Shown piece by piece: positions 1 to 13,000 of a DNA stretch of 64,000 nt. Within the stretch, counting starts at the first letter, position 1. Each line of letters begins with the position of its first letter. The stretch is from Cudoniella acicularis. Lineage: Eukaryota > Ascomycota > Leotiomycetes > Helotiales > Helotiaceae. The DNA is taken from NCBI GenBank assembly GCA_013054445.1, contig JAAMPI010000066.1:1-64000 (forward strand), read 5' to 3'. Under the pieces are notes generated by a model. It had not been told where the DNA came from. It saw nothing but the letters and a program-made list of their open reading frames with translations, and did not search any database. The position numbers and the translations under genes were made by a program.

Positions 1-1
1 C

Positions 2-952
2 GGAGCTCTTCTATTGGATCCTAGTTGTTCAGGAAGTGGAATCATCGGCCGAGACGACATGCCTGAACTCCACCTCCCTGTTCTCAAAGCCAGCAGCCCT
101 CATTCTAGGAACGCGAAAGACTCATCTAAGAATGCGAATAAGAAAGCCAAACTACCCGACCCCACAAAAGAAACGCGGAAGAGAAAGAGAGAGGAGAGTG
201 ATGAGAAGATGGATGTTTTGGTTGATGATGATGGGGTCGTGACAGCTGTCGACACAGAAGATGAGTTGAAAGCAAGACTGGCTGCACTGTCCAAATTCCA
301 GCTAGAGCTCCTGCTTCATGCTTTTAAATTTCCCTCAGCTAAGAAAATCACCTACTCAACTTGCTCAATATACGCAGAGGAGAATGAGAACGTCGTAGAG
401 GCGGCTCTTAGCTCAGAAATATCCAAAGCAAAGGGATGGCGCTTGCTCAAACGGGACGAACAGATCAGAGGCATGAGAGAATGGCCTGTTCGTGGATCTT
501 GCGATGACAGCGATATTGCTGAGGCGTGTATCAGAGCCGACAAAGGCGATGAACATGGAACTATGGGTTTCTTCCTTGCTGGCTTCGTGAGGGATTTGAA
601 ACCAGCAACTGAAAACATTGAAGCGCAATTTTTGCGAGATGAGAGGGGCCATCTGGTTCGCGATGCAATGGGGTTTCCTGTTCGAATACCACCAGGTGGT
701 CTCAATGAAAAGCCTCAAGAACTTGCTGGTGCTAAAGAGCCTGAGGAGGTTGAGATCGAGGAAGAGGAACAGGGGGAAGAGTGGGGGGGATTCGACGATG
801 AAGAGGATACCAAGATGGAGGAGGTTCCAAAGGCTCTGCCAAAACCCAAACAGCAAGATTCGAAGTCCGCCAACAAGAATAAGCACGCACACAGCGCAAC
901 CAAGAAACGACCGGATTTGATTCCCCAGAAAAAGAAGAAACGGAAGAAGTAA
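2..952 (+). CDS. rcm1: 25S rRNA cytosine-C5 methyltransferase, Rcm1/NSUN5 type (3' part only)
   Basis: The reading frame is open from base 2, so the start lies outside the window; the upstream codons read GALL before the first motif. The NOL1/NOP2/Sun family adds a methyl group to C5 of a cytosine in large-subunit rRNA in the nucleolus. Seen here: motif IV as DPSCSGSG (residues 5-12 of this fragment) and motif VI as TYSTCSIYAEENENVV, about 115 residues later; these carry the family's two conserved cysteines. The DPSCSGSG form points to Rcm1/NSUN5 rather than Nop2, which usually has DAPCSGTG. The tail is acidic and then very lysine-rich (QKKKKRKK), as in nucleolar proteins. A charged stretch between motifs IV and VI is an insertion usual for fungal homologues. 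No introns are needed. Family call is firm; the choice of Rcm1 over other Sun proteins is fairly sure. Confidence 0.85.
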   Translation, partial: GALLLDPSCSGSGIIGRDDMPELHLPVLKASSPHSRNAKDSSKNANKKAKLPDPTKETRKRKREESDEKMDVLVDDDGVVTAVDTEDELKARLAALSKFQLELLLHAFKFPSAKKITYSTCSIYAEENENVVEAALSSEISKAKGWRLLKRDEQIRGMREWPVRGSCDDSDIAEACIRADKGDEHGTMGFFLAGFVRDLKPATENIEAQFLRDERGHLVRDAMGFPVRIPPGGLNEKPQELAGAKEPEEVEIEEEEQGEEWGGFDDEEDTKMEEVPKALPKPKQQDSKSANKNKHAHSATKKRPDLIPQKKKKRKK

Positions 953-3553
953 GCCTTACAAGCTAGGTAGCTAGTAATTGGAGGCTGGACATTGCTGTCT
1001 TTTCCAAGTTTAGAACTAAATTAATACTTAGGAATTAGGTCTCATCAGTTTGTCTTCTCCGGTCAATTGATTCTGTACTCGAGTACTCGATTCCATTTCA
1101 ATGGATTTCAAAAGCATGAGATCAGTTTTTCTACTGTTACCCGTTCCATCCGTTACGTGTTTAATCGAAGCAGCAAGTTTACAACTTGTTTCTCTTTGTA
1201 AGATGACTGTCTTCTATTTAGTCTCTCAGGGCTTTTGTAACAAAGTGTGCTACTATCAAACGTAGAAAATCTGCTTAGATTGAACCATAGCTCACACTTC
1301 TGTCGCATTTCTTTCAACGACCTTCAAGTTTATCTTGCGACAAATGAAAGATGACAAACTGGAAAAGGAGATTGTTTACGCCCCATCGGGCTGCCTCAAT
1401 CTCGACAACGACCCCTTTCTAAAGCTGCTTTCTATTATATTTTCTTGGTATGAAGTTATTCAAAGGCTTGCGTTACGTTGGGTTACGGCAATCGTTGGGT
1501 TACTGTAGTTGTGGATTTTCTAAAGTTAACAGCACACTCTCTTTTAGCAGTAACTTGGAAAATGACAGCGCAATTTCTTTTTCTTCTTTCTTTTTCTTCT
1601 TATAGCTTTTTAAATTCTACTCTGAACTGTCTTTATGCTAAAATAGGTGCTTCAGTACGGAATGCGTAATGGTGCTTTTAATTATGTGCTACGGGACTTC
1701 TGGACAGTTTGCTTCTTTGCCGGATGAGTGAAGGGTTCTTGCAAAATTTTATGGTGCAAGTTAGGCTGTGACATATGTTGATATAAATGCTCCTCATCTC
1801 TCTCCCTTCTTATAGTGTACTCCTATATCATTTAACAGAATTCTAGTTTCTTCTGTTTATCGTATCTGTATCTTAAAAATGTGTTTCCTTTATCACATCG
1901 TCTTGCGGAAAAAGTAATCTATAAACTGCACGAATATATTACAGTCAAGGAAATAGGATGTTTGATCCGCGCTTTTATAGAGCAAGTAATTACTATATAT
2001 TATGCTGTCAACGTCAGTAGCGAAAGCCCATATCATGCCAAGGCGGCGGTTTAACCTTTCACGATGTTTTTTTGAACTAGGGCGCTGTGGACAAGATTTC
2101 AGGCTTATGAAAAATAACTGCTTGATACAGTTTTCTTTGGCTATGGAAGATGCTGCGGTGGTTGAAGAGGGCCATTTGCTGAATTGAGTGTCGAAAAGTT
2201 ATCGTCCAAACAGCACCAACACCCTCAACAGTAATTCAAGAAATGACAACAAGATTGATTAATTTGGCTTTTTTGATTATGTTTGAAAGTGGTTTTTTCT
2301 TTTTTCTTTTCTTTTCATCCTGGTATTAATGACCTCAATAATCGTGGGATTTGACTCTGGCCATCGTTGCTATTGTTGTCTTGCGGTGGTTGACCATGGC
2401 GACCATCTGGTGTGTATCCAGGAAAAGTGGGGTCGGTAGGATTATCCTCTACCTGCTTGTTGTTGCCCCTCGCAGAGTTTTTGTATTCAGGGGAAAGTTC
2501 TTGAGTTGACAGCATGAACGCTCTCAACAGTGATTCACAAAATGACAGTACTTTTTTTTCTTACTCTGAAGTCCGGCCCTCGCTACTGAAGCTAAATGGA
2601 AGCATCTCAAGAGATGTCTGTTGAGGCAATGGCTGACCATCATGGCCGTGGTATTTCCATTTCAGCCTGCCACCATGGCGTATATCGAAATTTGCCAATC
2701 TTTGTTGTGATATGACTGGTATCTCTCTTCTACTTATCCTCTCTCTAAATACATTCACAAGGAAATCTTGGAACTGAGAGCTAAATCTTAGCTTTCTTCT
2801 TAGCTATATCTGCTGAGATGAGAGTTTCACCCTTAAACACTCTTCTGCTATTATTTGAACAGCGAAGTTCCACCTATGACTCAGGTAGTTACTACCTTTA
2901 TAATATCATGCTATTATTAAGCGTGACTATTGCGCCTTGTAAGACAGGGACAAGATTGTGAGATATATATAGTGGGATATGAAAACGTAGTTCATGTCAT
3001 AATTGTCTTCAAAATCTCATAAACTTGTGGCAAACATGGGGTCAACCAATTTTTCGGCGTTACGACATAGTTCATACCAATTGTTAAAATAAATCTTGCT
3101 TAAAATTAACACAAGAATCAACTGTTGAGCATCTAAATTGATATTTAATCGTTATCCGATAGGACCAGCTGTCTTCCAGTGGACCCGGATCCTGCTAGAT
3201 TATTCCTACACAAGATACTACTGTTCAGAAGCGCGATGAACAGAAGAAGCAAATTACACTGGTTAATACAGTATGATAATTCCTGGCGCCAAAACCAAAC
3301 GCGGGGTTGGGCTTCCCATATTCGAGAGGATTGATAGAGCGCAATGTTACTATCAAACAAATATTTACTATCATACCTTTTAAAAAAGACTTTCAATACC
3401 ACCATTTGCTCTCACTAGTACTCAACAATCTAGCATTATAAAATACATCATTTGAATATAAATCTTCCCTAACCTGTTTGCGTCCAACGCTGGTGTGGCG
3501 AGAGCAAGCACAGTACCATCTGAACGATAAAATCCCCAACGCTTACTGTTCTT
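953..3553. other. Gene-free AT-rich intergenic DNA
   Basis: About 2.6 kb after the methyltransferase stop. Open frames are all below 90 codons, without family motifs or convincing splice sites. AT-rich, with no clear tandem repeat; I see nothing functional beyond the likely 3' UTR just after 952. Confidence 0.5.
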
Positions 3554-3974
3554 ACGAGCCTGAGGTCAGAAGTCTGGTTACTACAGGGCATTTTACTAGT
3601 AAATCAAAATTTTAAAAGATAGTTAAACTTTTAAAAGTTGTTATATAAAAAAGAGCTCTGCCTGTTCAAATCCTTTAATGACTAGGTTTTATGTTATAAT
3701 TATTCTTAGTTATTTTATAATATCCAAGTGGTCGTGATAACTTTGATTTTCAGGCTTTATATCCCCGCCCTTAGGCTTCTAAAAATTAAATTTATCACGA
3801 TTTCTTAAATATTATAAAATAACTAAGAGTAATAATAAGATAAACCCTAGTAATCGTAATATTTAAAATATAGATATTCTTTTTCTTTACTAAGCTTTAG
3901 ATATTTATAATTTTTTAATTTTGATTTACTAGTAAAATGCCCTGTAGTGACCAGACTTTTGATCCCAGGCTCGT
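3554..3974. mobile_element. MITE-like element, copy 1 (long terminal inverted repeats)
   Basis: The left end reads ACGAGCCTGAGGTCAGAAGT and the right end, reverse-complemented, reads ACGAGCCTGGGATCAAAAGT. The match continues for about 65 bp with few mismatches, including the shared block CAGGGCATTTTACTAGTAAA. The interior is also largely self-complementary around ATTTTATAATAT blocks, so the whole 421 bp can fold back. No transposase is encoded. TA dinucleotides lie at both borders, as in Tc1/mariner-derived MITEs, but I cannot fix the target duplication exactly. Confidence 0.75.
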
Positions 3975-4387
3975 TATATGCTTTCTCAAGTTTGACCAAG
4001 AAATAATTCAAATAGAGAGATAGTGAAAAAGAAGGTACTACGAAAGTATATTTGATTAACTTCGAGATCTTTAGTTTTACTTCCTTCGAGAATCGAGAAA
4101 CTATGCCTTTCCCCCTCCCCCTTTTTCCCTCCTCTCCCTTGGCGCCGTGCACCCAAAAGACCTAGGTATAGATAAATTATTTCTCTATTATTGCTTGTAT
4201 TTTTATCAAGTTATCCTGTGATAAAATACTTATAAAAAAAAGAGATTTATGAACTTGAGTGAGCAACCGTACTCCTCAAAGGTTGGTGGGGTGTAAGCTA
4301 CGGCGTACCACGCTGTATTTTAGTGCGAAGTGCGCTGTAGTCAGCATTCTAGCGTACAATTTAGCGATTGAACCCCTGTAGCTCCTT

Positions 4388-4661
4388 ACGAGCCTAGTCA
4401 GATAAGTCTGAGTTTTCGGGGCATATTTAAGCGATTTTCAGGCTTCGCGACCCCGCCTTCAGGCTTCCGAAAATCAAAATTATCGTGATCACCTGAAAAT
4501 TATAAAATAACCAGGAATAATTATAATATGAAATCTAGTAATCTTGAGTTATAAAGGGTAATGATACTTCCTATTCACTAACTTTTAAAAGTTTACAATT
4601 TTTCGATTTGGTTTCACTAGTAAAATGCCCTGAAAACCCAGACTTATCTGACCAGGCTCGT
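4388..4661. mobile_element. MITE-like element, copy 2 of the same family
   Basis: The ends read ACGAGCCTAGTCAGATAAGT on the left and, reverse-complemented, ACGAGCCTGGTCAGATAAGT on the right. The right half shares the interior of the copy at 3554-3974 (ATTATAAAATAACCAGGAAT and the block CAGGGCATTTTACTAGTGAA). At 274 bp it is shorter because much of the left arm is missing. Flanks match copy 1: CTT before and TATA after. Confidence 0.75.
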
Positions 4662-6860
4662 TATAACTTCACAATGACTGGTCCTCGTGTCTGTTCGATA
4701 ATTCCACTGAAATATTATTGTGCAATTAATGCAATTGACATACCGATTTCAAAATAGTTTACGTAAATCTGTTCGATAATATCAAACTCTATAATTAATT
4801 GGTATCGTCGTAGTATTTGCGATACCTCGGTCCTAATAGAGTGGAAGTGAGGCGAGGGAGAAGGGGTACTTAGGTAGAAAACTTCAGGAATTATACTTCA
4901 AATAGTGAAATAACTTCTACTATTAATCTTTTTACTTTGCAGGAATAAACTCTATTCGGGGATTTTACTATTTAAGTAAGTTTGACTATGAATATATTGA
5001 TGAAACTAAGAATCTCGAAAATGCATGCTCTACTGTTAACGGGCAAGAAATGAGCATCTAGGTAGGCAAGAGGTTTTCTCTAATTGTTGAAACGGTAGAA
5101 CGCCTGCTCTTAAGGCCTCACCTAACACTGTTTGGTGTGTACTTGAATATACCTGAGTTGCTCCTCGCCCGCCCTGACTTCGTTGAGAACTTGTGAAGCT
5201 TCCGTAAGACAGCAAGCTCTGGTAAGACAGCATTGCTAGATTTGACGGCAGCTTTTTTTGTTTTGTCTTCTCCACATGAGAGGCCTTCAAAAATAGAACT
5301 CTTAAGAAAATTTCGAAAGATTAATACGCTGAAATTATTAGTCTATAACTTGGGAGTCTTTTCCAGTCCTGCTTCTTCGCCTGGTCCGCTCCATACAAAC
5401 CCGGGGTTGTGCAAGCATCGAGGTGGATGTGAAGAGCAGAATATCTCAATTCTTGGAAGATTATAAATAGAAACCCTTTAGGAGTACGTCTAGATCTGGC
5501 CGTGCTATATAAAGTCGTACTTGGATTTTTCTTGTCACAGGAAATTTCCTATAAAACCCCAAAACTTTACGTAAATTGCAAACAGAACAAAAATACCACA
5601 AGTTATTCTCCAAAATCAATTATCTGACCACATGAAAGGGGCACAAAATACACTTTATGTGTAGCCGCCAGCAGTTTAATTGCATTGACAACGCGAAATT
5701 TTAGAAGTGTTCAAATAGCCTTCCGAGTATTATAGAAAGGCTCTACTTCGCAAATAGGCTAGTATCAGAGCATTACTTGAAAATAGTTTGAACCCGGGTT
5801 TGAGTTTCATTAAATTTTAAATACACTTATAAATATAATCTCTTATCTATCTGTTTAAGCACCCCCCTAACCCCCTAGAAAAGATGACATCGAACAGCTC
5901 ACCAGAAGCAGAATAGTTACAACTTGTTTGTTATAGTGAACAGCCATCACTCAGATGGAATTCGGCGACTATCGACAATCTATGGCCTTCTTTTAGTTCA
6001 GGATAGGGGTAGTAAACCACCTCATCCCCCAACTTTCTCATCTGAACAGCGAACTTCACCTCGACAACAATACCCCTCTCAACAGAACTTCCCCTCCAAA
6101 GTGAATTTTCTTTTGGCAGTGAAGCGCCTCCTATTCCAACTTTCAAAATACACTTTAAAAATACAACTCTACAAAAATCCCCCCTACAACTAAAGCAAGA
6201 ACAATACAGCCAACTACCATCATACTTACCAACAGACAGCACGGGACATACTAAGTCCCACTTGCCGCAAGTCTTAAAAATCCTTCATTTTATTAGGAAG
6301 GGGAGAAACGGGATGTCTAGGGATTTTTATAGACGAAAAATACAGAATTTCGAAGAATACGAAGAGTGCTGTTAAAATCCACTTGCTTCTTTCTTCAACT
6401 TAAAAAAATCCGCTTTGATCTGATTCACTTTCCTAGAAGTGTGGAGTTACAAATAGTGCTAGGAGAACTTGAATGTGATAGTATATGTTATATTTATATC
6501 CAATTTTATTCGCGAATAGCTTTGAAGTCAAGGGTTGTATGATCTTTAGTTCCCATTCCCCTCCCCCGGCTCCATATTACGGAGAACACTTCAAAACAGC
6601 TAAAAGTCCGCGGATTCAATTTAACAATTTAACAACTGTAACGGTGTAAAATGCCTCAAGTAAGCTATATTTGCCCAACTTCCTAACAAAAACAAATCTT
6701 AATAGTCGGTTCCCCGTCTGCATTTATCAAGTCTATTCGTATGGACATGTGTTTCAATTATATGGATATAGATATGTACTGCAGGTCCTAGTTCTAAACC
6801 AAAAGACCCCGCCCCTATGATCCTATCCATGTATTCCAAACATCCACCCACCTCAAACAC
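4662..6860. other. Intergenic AT-rich DNA
   Basis: No gene is supported. Frames of up to 103 codons on either strand have no recognisable motif. The last part, about 6780-6860, is likely the 3' UTR of the minus-strand gene that ends at 6861. Confidence 0.45.
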
Positions 6861-9197
6861 TCACAGCTGTGAAGTCAAAGGATTATTCTCCTTTTCCTTA
6901 TCCTTCTCCGCACTCCCTACACTAGTCGAACTCCTAAAACTCGGCGCCCTCCCAAGGCCCTTCAAACTACTCGCCCTTAGGCGTCCGCCCTTCCCAACCT
7001 CAGCCCTAAATTCCCTCAGCACCTCCTCGCCCTGAATGCCCAACCTCCCGACCCTAGCAGCGAGCGCCGTATTCTCCGCCTGCAACTCGCCGACTTGAGC
7101 TCTCAAAATCTCTTTTTCTTTCTTCAACAGATTAACCTGCGCTTTATTCTCCTCTAATTCCCTCATCAGACGGACTCTCTCATCTTTCTCCGCCACCTTC
7201 CTCTTCCTCTCTTCCGCCTTCTTCGTCTCTTTCTCCTTCTTCCTCTCCAGCTTATCAACTTCCTTCTTGTATTTCTCTTCTTGTTTTTTTGACTTCTCGC
7301 TCGTGTTTCTCCTCTGCTCTACGAACCGCTTCTTCTTCTTTCGCGGAATCTTCGCTCTTTTTATTCATCTCCATTTCGCGAGCTTTACTCAGTTTCTCGT
7401 CAAGTTTTCGCTTTTTGTCTTCAAGTTTCTGTAGTTCTTTGTCTTGTGCTGCTACGGCCCGTGTCGCCGCTTCGGATGTGGTGGTAAGTTGGGAGGCATC
7501 GCTGTCTTTGGATTCTCTCGTTCCGTAGTGATCTAGTGCGGAGGCAAAACTTCCGACGGACGATTCACTGCTCACTGAAGAGACTGAGTCTCGGCGGAAT
7601 GCGGATTCGGTGTGTCCATTTGTAGGCTCATGGGCTGGCTCCTTGGTATGTCTAGGAAGATAATCTGTAATCATCGTAGGGGTATAGGATGCAATATACC
7701 CCCCTGCCATTCCTGCCGCTCCAGCCATCATGCCATACAGGCCGCCATTCGACTGGCTAGAAGAGTCCACACTTTTTTCAAGTGAAGGAAATTTCTCATC
7801 TGTTGGCGTCGATGCCTCTTCAATACCAGCCAGATGACCATTGGTTTGCCAATTATGTAGATCCTTTTCATGGTTGTGCTTGTGGTGATGAGAATGCTCA
7901 TGCTTTTCAGCTTTCTCGCTTTGCTCTTCGCATTCAGTCGCTGATTCATCATTCTCAAAGTCGCCCAAGTTCATCGCGCATGCCCAATCCAGGAATTTAC
8001 TAGCATCTGATACAATTCCTCCAGGCGTCCCTCGTTCAATCATAAATCGTGGCACACTTCCTCCAGGATCACTTCTCGTAATCATTATCCATTCTACAGG
8101 GTTATCTTCACATTCTTCTTCCTCTTTGGCAACATCCATATTTTCTCCTTTCGCATCCCAACCCCTTGATTTGTCGAATGATACGGTGTGCCCGCGTGTA
8201 CGGGTCTCGGGTTGGGAAAGATCAGTCTCAGATACAGATCCCCTTTCCTGAATCGTACCATTTTCGCTGTCCGGAGGGGAATGATTTTTCTTCGCATTCC
8301 GTATTATCGCATCTCTGCTCATTGTTGAGCCAGATCTTTTCCGCCCATGAGCACTTAATAGGTTAGTGGTAGAAGCTGATTTTTTAGATCCCCCCTTAAT
8401 GGGAATTTCCCTTATGAACTCGACAGACTCATATTGGCCACGTATAAATCCATCTCGTTGGGGGGTATCCGGATGAGCACATGGCCTCGAAATGACCATA
8501 AAATGCCGTGGGACTTCTCCATGCTTGTCTGACAAGGCTTGATCCGAAGTAAGAAACATTGTAACAAAGTCCCTCGGCGTGGTCGGTCCAGGAAATTGAG
8601 CAGACAGCAGGTAAACTAGATTCAGTCAGAAGACAGAACTTGTGCTTACAGAAACTACTAACCTTCCATCTTGCCAACTCCCTCGACGTTTTTATATGCT
8701 ACCCTCCTCTCTCCACCAATGCCCCTAATATTGCCCTCCCCGGGCCCGCCCCGAACCTTCATTGTCTCTGGAAACTCATTCTCCAGTCCTTTCTTCCATT
8801 TTGTAAAACTCAAGCCCTCATGTACACTTCTCCGCGCAAACCAGGCTCCCTTTCCATCCTTTCCGCCCAGCTTGTACACACTCATGCCAAGAGGATTGTC
8901 CCTCGGATTCATTTTTATAGGCTTCCATTCTTTCTGCAGACTTTCTACTTCTGGGGGCGGAGGCTGTGACCTCGCGGAGGATGAGGATATTTCGGAAGCA
9001 GAAGATGCATTTGAGGATGCGCGAGAGCGGCCTTCAGAGGATATGGAGTCTCCGGCTGGCGCGGGAATAGGCACAGAGTCTACGATTAGTTGGCCATGCG
9101 AGAATGCATGAGAGAGGAAGGGCTTGAGGTTGTCTAAAGGAGTTTCGGAGAACTCGAGAGGACCAAGAGTCTTGAGCGCATCGTGAAGTGCTGCCAT
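6861..9197 (-). CDS. DUF3074 (START-like) protein with C-terminal coiled coil; one apparent frameshift
   Basis: Two exons: 8663-9197 and 6861-8615, with a 47-bp intron (donor GTTAGT, acceptor CTAG). Starts at MAALHDALKTLG; about 762 aa if the frame is repaired. DUF3074 is a START-like lipid-binding fold of unknown ligand. Here it spans roughly residues 90-350, with NPLGMSVYKLGGKDGKGAWFA, SVHEGLSFTKWKKGLENEFP and PRHFMVISRPCAHPD. A Gly/Ala-rich segment (YGMMAGAAGMAGGYIASYTP) and a Ser-rich linker follow, then a long Lys/Glu coiled coil (ELQKLEDKKRKLDEKLSKAR onward) and a basic tail ending NPLTSQL. At the A7 run (plus-strand T7, 7284-7290) the frame stops early; reading six A's joins it to KEVDKLERKKEKETKKAEER and the rest of the coil. 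Cellular role unknown. Confidence 0.75.
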
Positions 9198-10033
9198 ATC
9201 GCCCGGAAACTGTTTTATTGATCTTTTGACTTAGACGTAAGGGTAGATAATTCGAGACTTGAGGCAACTCTGCTGTGATGGTAGGCACTTTAGACCGTAA
9301 ATACCATTCTCCTTGGCCTTCACAGATTTGGAAACATAGAAATCACAGGGAAAGCTGTCACCGTATCGGCCGAGGCTGACAGTTGATCGAGGCGCAAGAA
9401 ATCCGATTGAATTGCGGTACAAGCATAATCGCAAAGGGCTGAGCTGTGCTAGGTATGTATCGAGAAAAAATATCTACATCATTGTAGGAGAGTGAAATGG
9501 TTCGTCGGTTCGTCGGTGGTCGTTTTGAAACCGGGCTTTGTGGCTGCTGGTGGTCGGTCTTCTGGCGGGGGTACCGAATTGGGACAGATGACGTTGATGT
9601 AAGATGAACACTGATGACTTCTGGTGCGTTAGTCCGGGATACGGCCGAGTTTTCGTGCACAATTATATTGATTTTTTAAGAAGAGGAAAGGGAGTAGAGG
9701 GATTTGTAGGATGGCGAAATAGAGCATTTACAAAGTTCCTAACTTGTGTTCTCGGCGCAGAGTAGAGCAGCATAGGAAGTAATCGTATCTCGTACTTCGT
9801 ATTTTTTGGATTTGGAGACGCGAGCAATTGAGTACAGTAGATAGTCGTAATCAATGTTATTGAATGCGAGAAAACCGATAATAATACGATAATGCTATAG
9901 CAATGCAATGGAGACTATGATTAATACAAGTGGGCGTCTCCACAATCGTAACACCTATCCTATTACCCAAAACGCCTCGCTCATTCCCAATGCAAGAATC
10001 CACCTCGTATACAACATCGTATTCGTACATAAA
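9198..10033. promoter_or_regulatory. Intergenic region upstream of the DUF3074 gene
   Basis: This 836-bp gap separates two minus-strand genes. It should hold the promoter of the DUF3074 gene (start at 9197) and the 3' UTR of the Sip3-like gene (stop at 10034). Open frames here are short and motif-free. No clear TATA element was found. Confidence 0.4.
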
Positions 10034-13000
10034 TTATCCGAAAGTGAGATGTTTTCGTCCTTTGAGCAGCATATCCTGCTCGAGCTTACAACTGCTGCAA
10101 TACTCTTCGTGCCATCTCCTGAGCTCCTTCATATTGCTAGCTCGTTCCTTTGCCTTTGCCTTTGCCTCCATTACCCGTTGCGCATTATTTCCTTTCCGCT
10201 TCTTGGTCGCCGAGGTGCTCGGTCGAGGTTCTTGTAACATTACTTGCACTTGCTTGCATCTCGTGTTTTCATCGAGCAGCCAATTTTCCCATTCGGCCTT
10301 CATCATCTCTCTTTCAATGTTGTTTACCACGCGCATGGCAACCATCAAGTCATGACGATATGATCCGAGGTGTTGCCGAGTTCGTCGTAAACGCCGGGCC
10401 GTAGATCGAGTTGACGTTTCTGAAAGCAGTGCCCCCGCAGTGTAATATGGGGAATCAAGGTCCGTCAGATTGGCAATCTCTTTGAATTGATCATAGCTGT
10501 AGTGGTTAGCATCGTTCGATTCGTCGTGGAAGATAAGGCTTACCATTTACTACCATATTGCTCTGAAAGATCCGTGGGTAGAGAGGTTAACGCGTCATCC
10601 AGGTCTTTCAAGTAAATAGCTTTGCTCATCATCGGATTTGGACCAACTCCAATTCTGGTCATAAATTTTGCCGCATTTCGCTCTGCCCACCAATCCGAAG
10701 TATCTCTTGACGTGAAGAACGCATTTGCTAGGACGCTCATGAGGAGAGCGATAATAATTACGCTATGAGCACTTGCCACTTTCCATATCGACCGGACAGC
10801 AGCAAATGTCCACATCATCAGAGAAGTAATAGCACTCTCACCAAATGATCCAATTGTCTCAAGTAGCATATTTGTGAGAGTGCGCTGCTTGATTTGTGGC
10901 CTTTTGGAATTGGCAGACTCGGTTGCGGAAAACAATGAGATGGAAGTTTGGTGGCCTACATGCCCGAAAATATGTATGGCCTTTTTTGTTCTGCTGTGTG
11001 GTCCCAGCTTGCGGACTTGATCGGCAATAACATCGGCCAGATCGAGAGCGTCGAGAGCTGAATCATCCAAAGCCTGTCGTTCAACAAGGCCTTTTGAAAA
11101 GGTCGGAGTCTTCGACCAGTCAACCTTTGTGTAGATTGCCAGTTTACATTTAGACTTAGCAACATGAGTAATTACGATCTTGGAGACTAGCATGAAATCT
11201 TTGTGATGGGGTAGGTGCCAAGGTGTTTTCATGTCTGAAACCACATAACAAACGTGATCGTTCATGATATCAATAACCTGATAATCAACAACATTTGCTT
11301 GGCGAGCTCGATGAAAGACATCAAAATAGTCGATCTGGAATTCGAAGTCTCTTCGCATGTGACCACCCTCAAGAGCGACCCACGGACCTTGAGCAATGCG
11401 TTGTGCTCGTCTCTCGTGATAGAGTAATTGAAAAACTGCACTCTTATCTCCGAACATGACGTGAAAGAGAGCCTTTGGACTGATTTCAAATTGTCTTTCG
11501 ACAACCTTCCGTTGCATATCCTTTGGCTCGTAGACAACAGGCTGTGATGGCAACTGGAATTTGGTGACTTCCTTGTCCAATCTTCCGAGATGGAGCCCCC
11601 GCTCAACATGAATCGTAGTTCTCAAATCTCGTTCCTTGCGAGTTCGTCCGGATATGGTACCATCGTCGATAGGAGTATTTACCGACACGTCCTCCCAGCT
11701 TTCCATGCTTGGACTTCTTGTAGGGTCTTCATTTTCCATCTTGATCAATACCGACATTGTTTCCTCCAAAGTCATGATGTCCTCCGACTGCTTCAAGTCC
11801 ACTAAGTAATTGAGCCTAGACTGCAACAATCGAAGTGGTTCCAAGAACGTCTTGATAGTTATCCTTGAGAAGGCGGCCTCGGTGGCGTGCTCGCGAAGGT
11901 GGAGGAATATGAAATCACAATCCTTGCCTGGTGCTGCTGTTACTTCTATTATACTGTCCATACTGGCACTCGAAATAAGAACAAGACCAAGGTGATGGCT
12001 GTAGAAGTAGATATCGTTTTGCGTCACGTAAACCCTTCCTGGAAATTCCTGTTGCTCATTGGGATTCCATGTAGCTCTAAAGACAAGCAAAAGCTTTTCC
12101 TCGCGCGGTACATTAGGAAACAACATGCGGAATTGAGCCTCCTGGGTTTTAAGTTCCAAAGGATAATTGGCAGGAAAGACTTCAGGTTTAGGCACAAAGG
12201 CTTGAGACCGTGTTGCTTCGGCATCGACACTTACTGCCTTGCGATGTGAAGCATGAACTGGTGTTAAGGTTCCCGCAGGTTCTGTCGATATATTGGTAGA
12301 AGACTGGATACCTTCCAGGAGGGTCGAGTCAGGCTTGCGATTTTCATCTCCAGCAAATTTGGGCGAGGGTTCCAGAGGTTTTATGTTTGGGCTGGGCGGC
12401 ATAGACCGATTTGCTGGTGTCGTAGATTTGGGCTCCCTTTCGAGTCGATTGATATAGCCCCAATTACTGCTTCCCCAAAGATTTGCCATGATACCGCTCG
12501 GCATTCCACCTGTCGCATCACTCCTACCAATACCAATTCCACGTTCCCCACTCACAATAACTGCACATTTACTTAGATTTGTTGGAGCTGGCGGATTTGC
12601 GAGGGTGTTGGGCGCGAGAGTGCTTGTGTGCGACTCCGCACTCTGTGGGGTCATTATTTGAGGCTTTACAGGCCCCATCTGCGAAATAGCAGAAGGAGAA
12701 TAGACAGGAAGGATGTTATGGCTGGCAGATATCAGACTAGCAATGCCACTAGATCCAACCGCTGATGGCGTGGAGGGAAGGTCGTTCTGAGCCATTGTAC
12801 CCTTTCTATGCAAGTCAAGTTTTTGCATGATTCTGGCTGCATGGTCACGACTGCTCTCACCTTCTTCTCTAGTGGTTACTGAACGTCGTGGAGAACTAAC
12901 ATCGAAGCTACTCCTCGAAGCAAGATTCCCGATCTCAGTTCCAGGTAGAGGGAGAGTGCCAACGCGGTCAAAGCTGGTATTGAGGTCGTCGCTTGCGTGA

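Noticed and set aside
5050..5140. tRNA-like words (GGTAGAACGCCTGCTCTTAAGGC).
   Set aside because: No T-arm TTCRA and no pairing acceptor or anticodon stem could be found around it.
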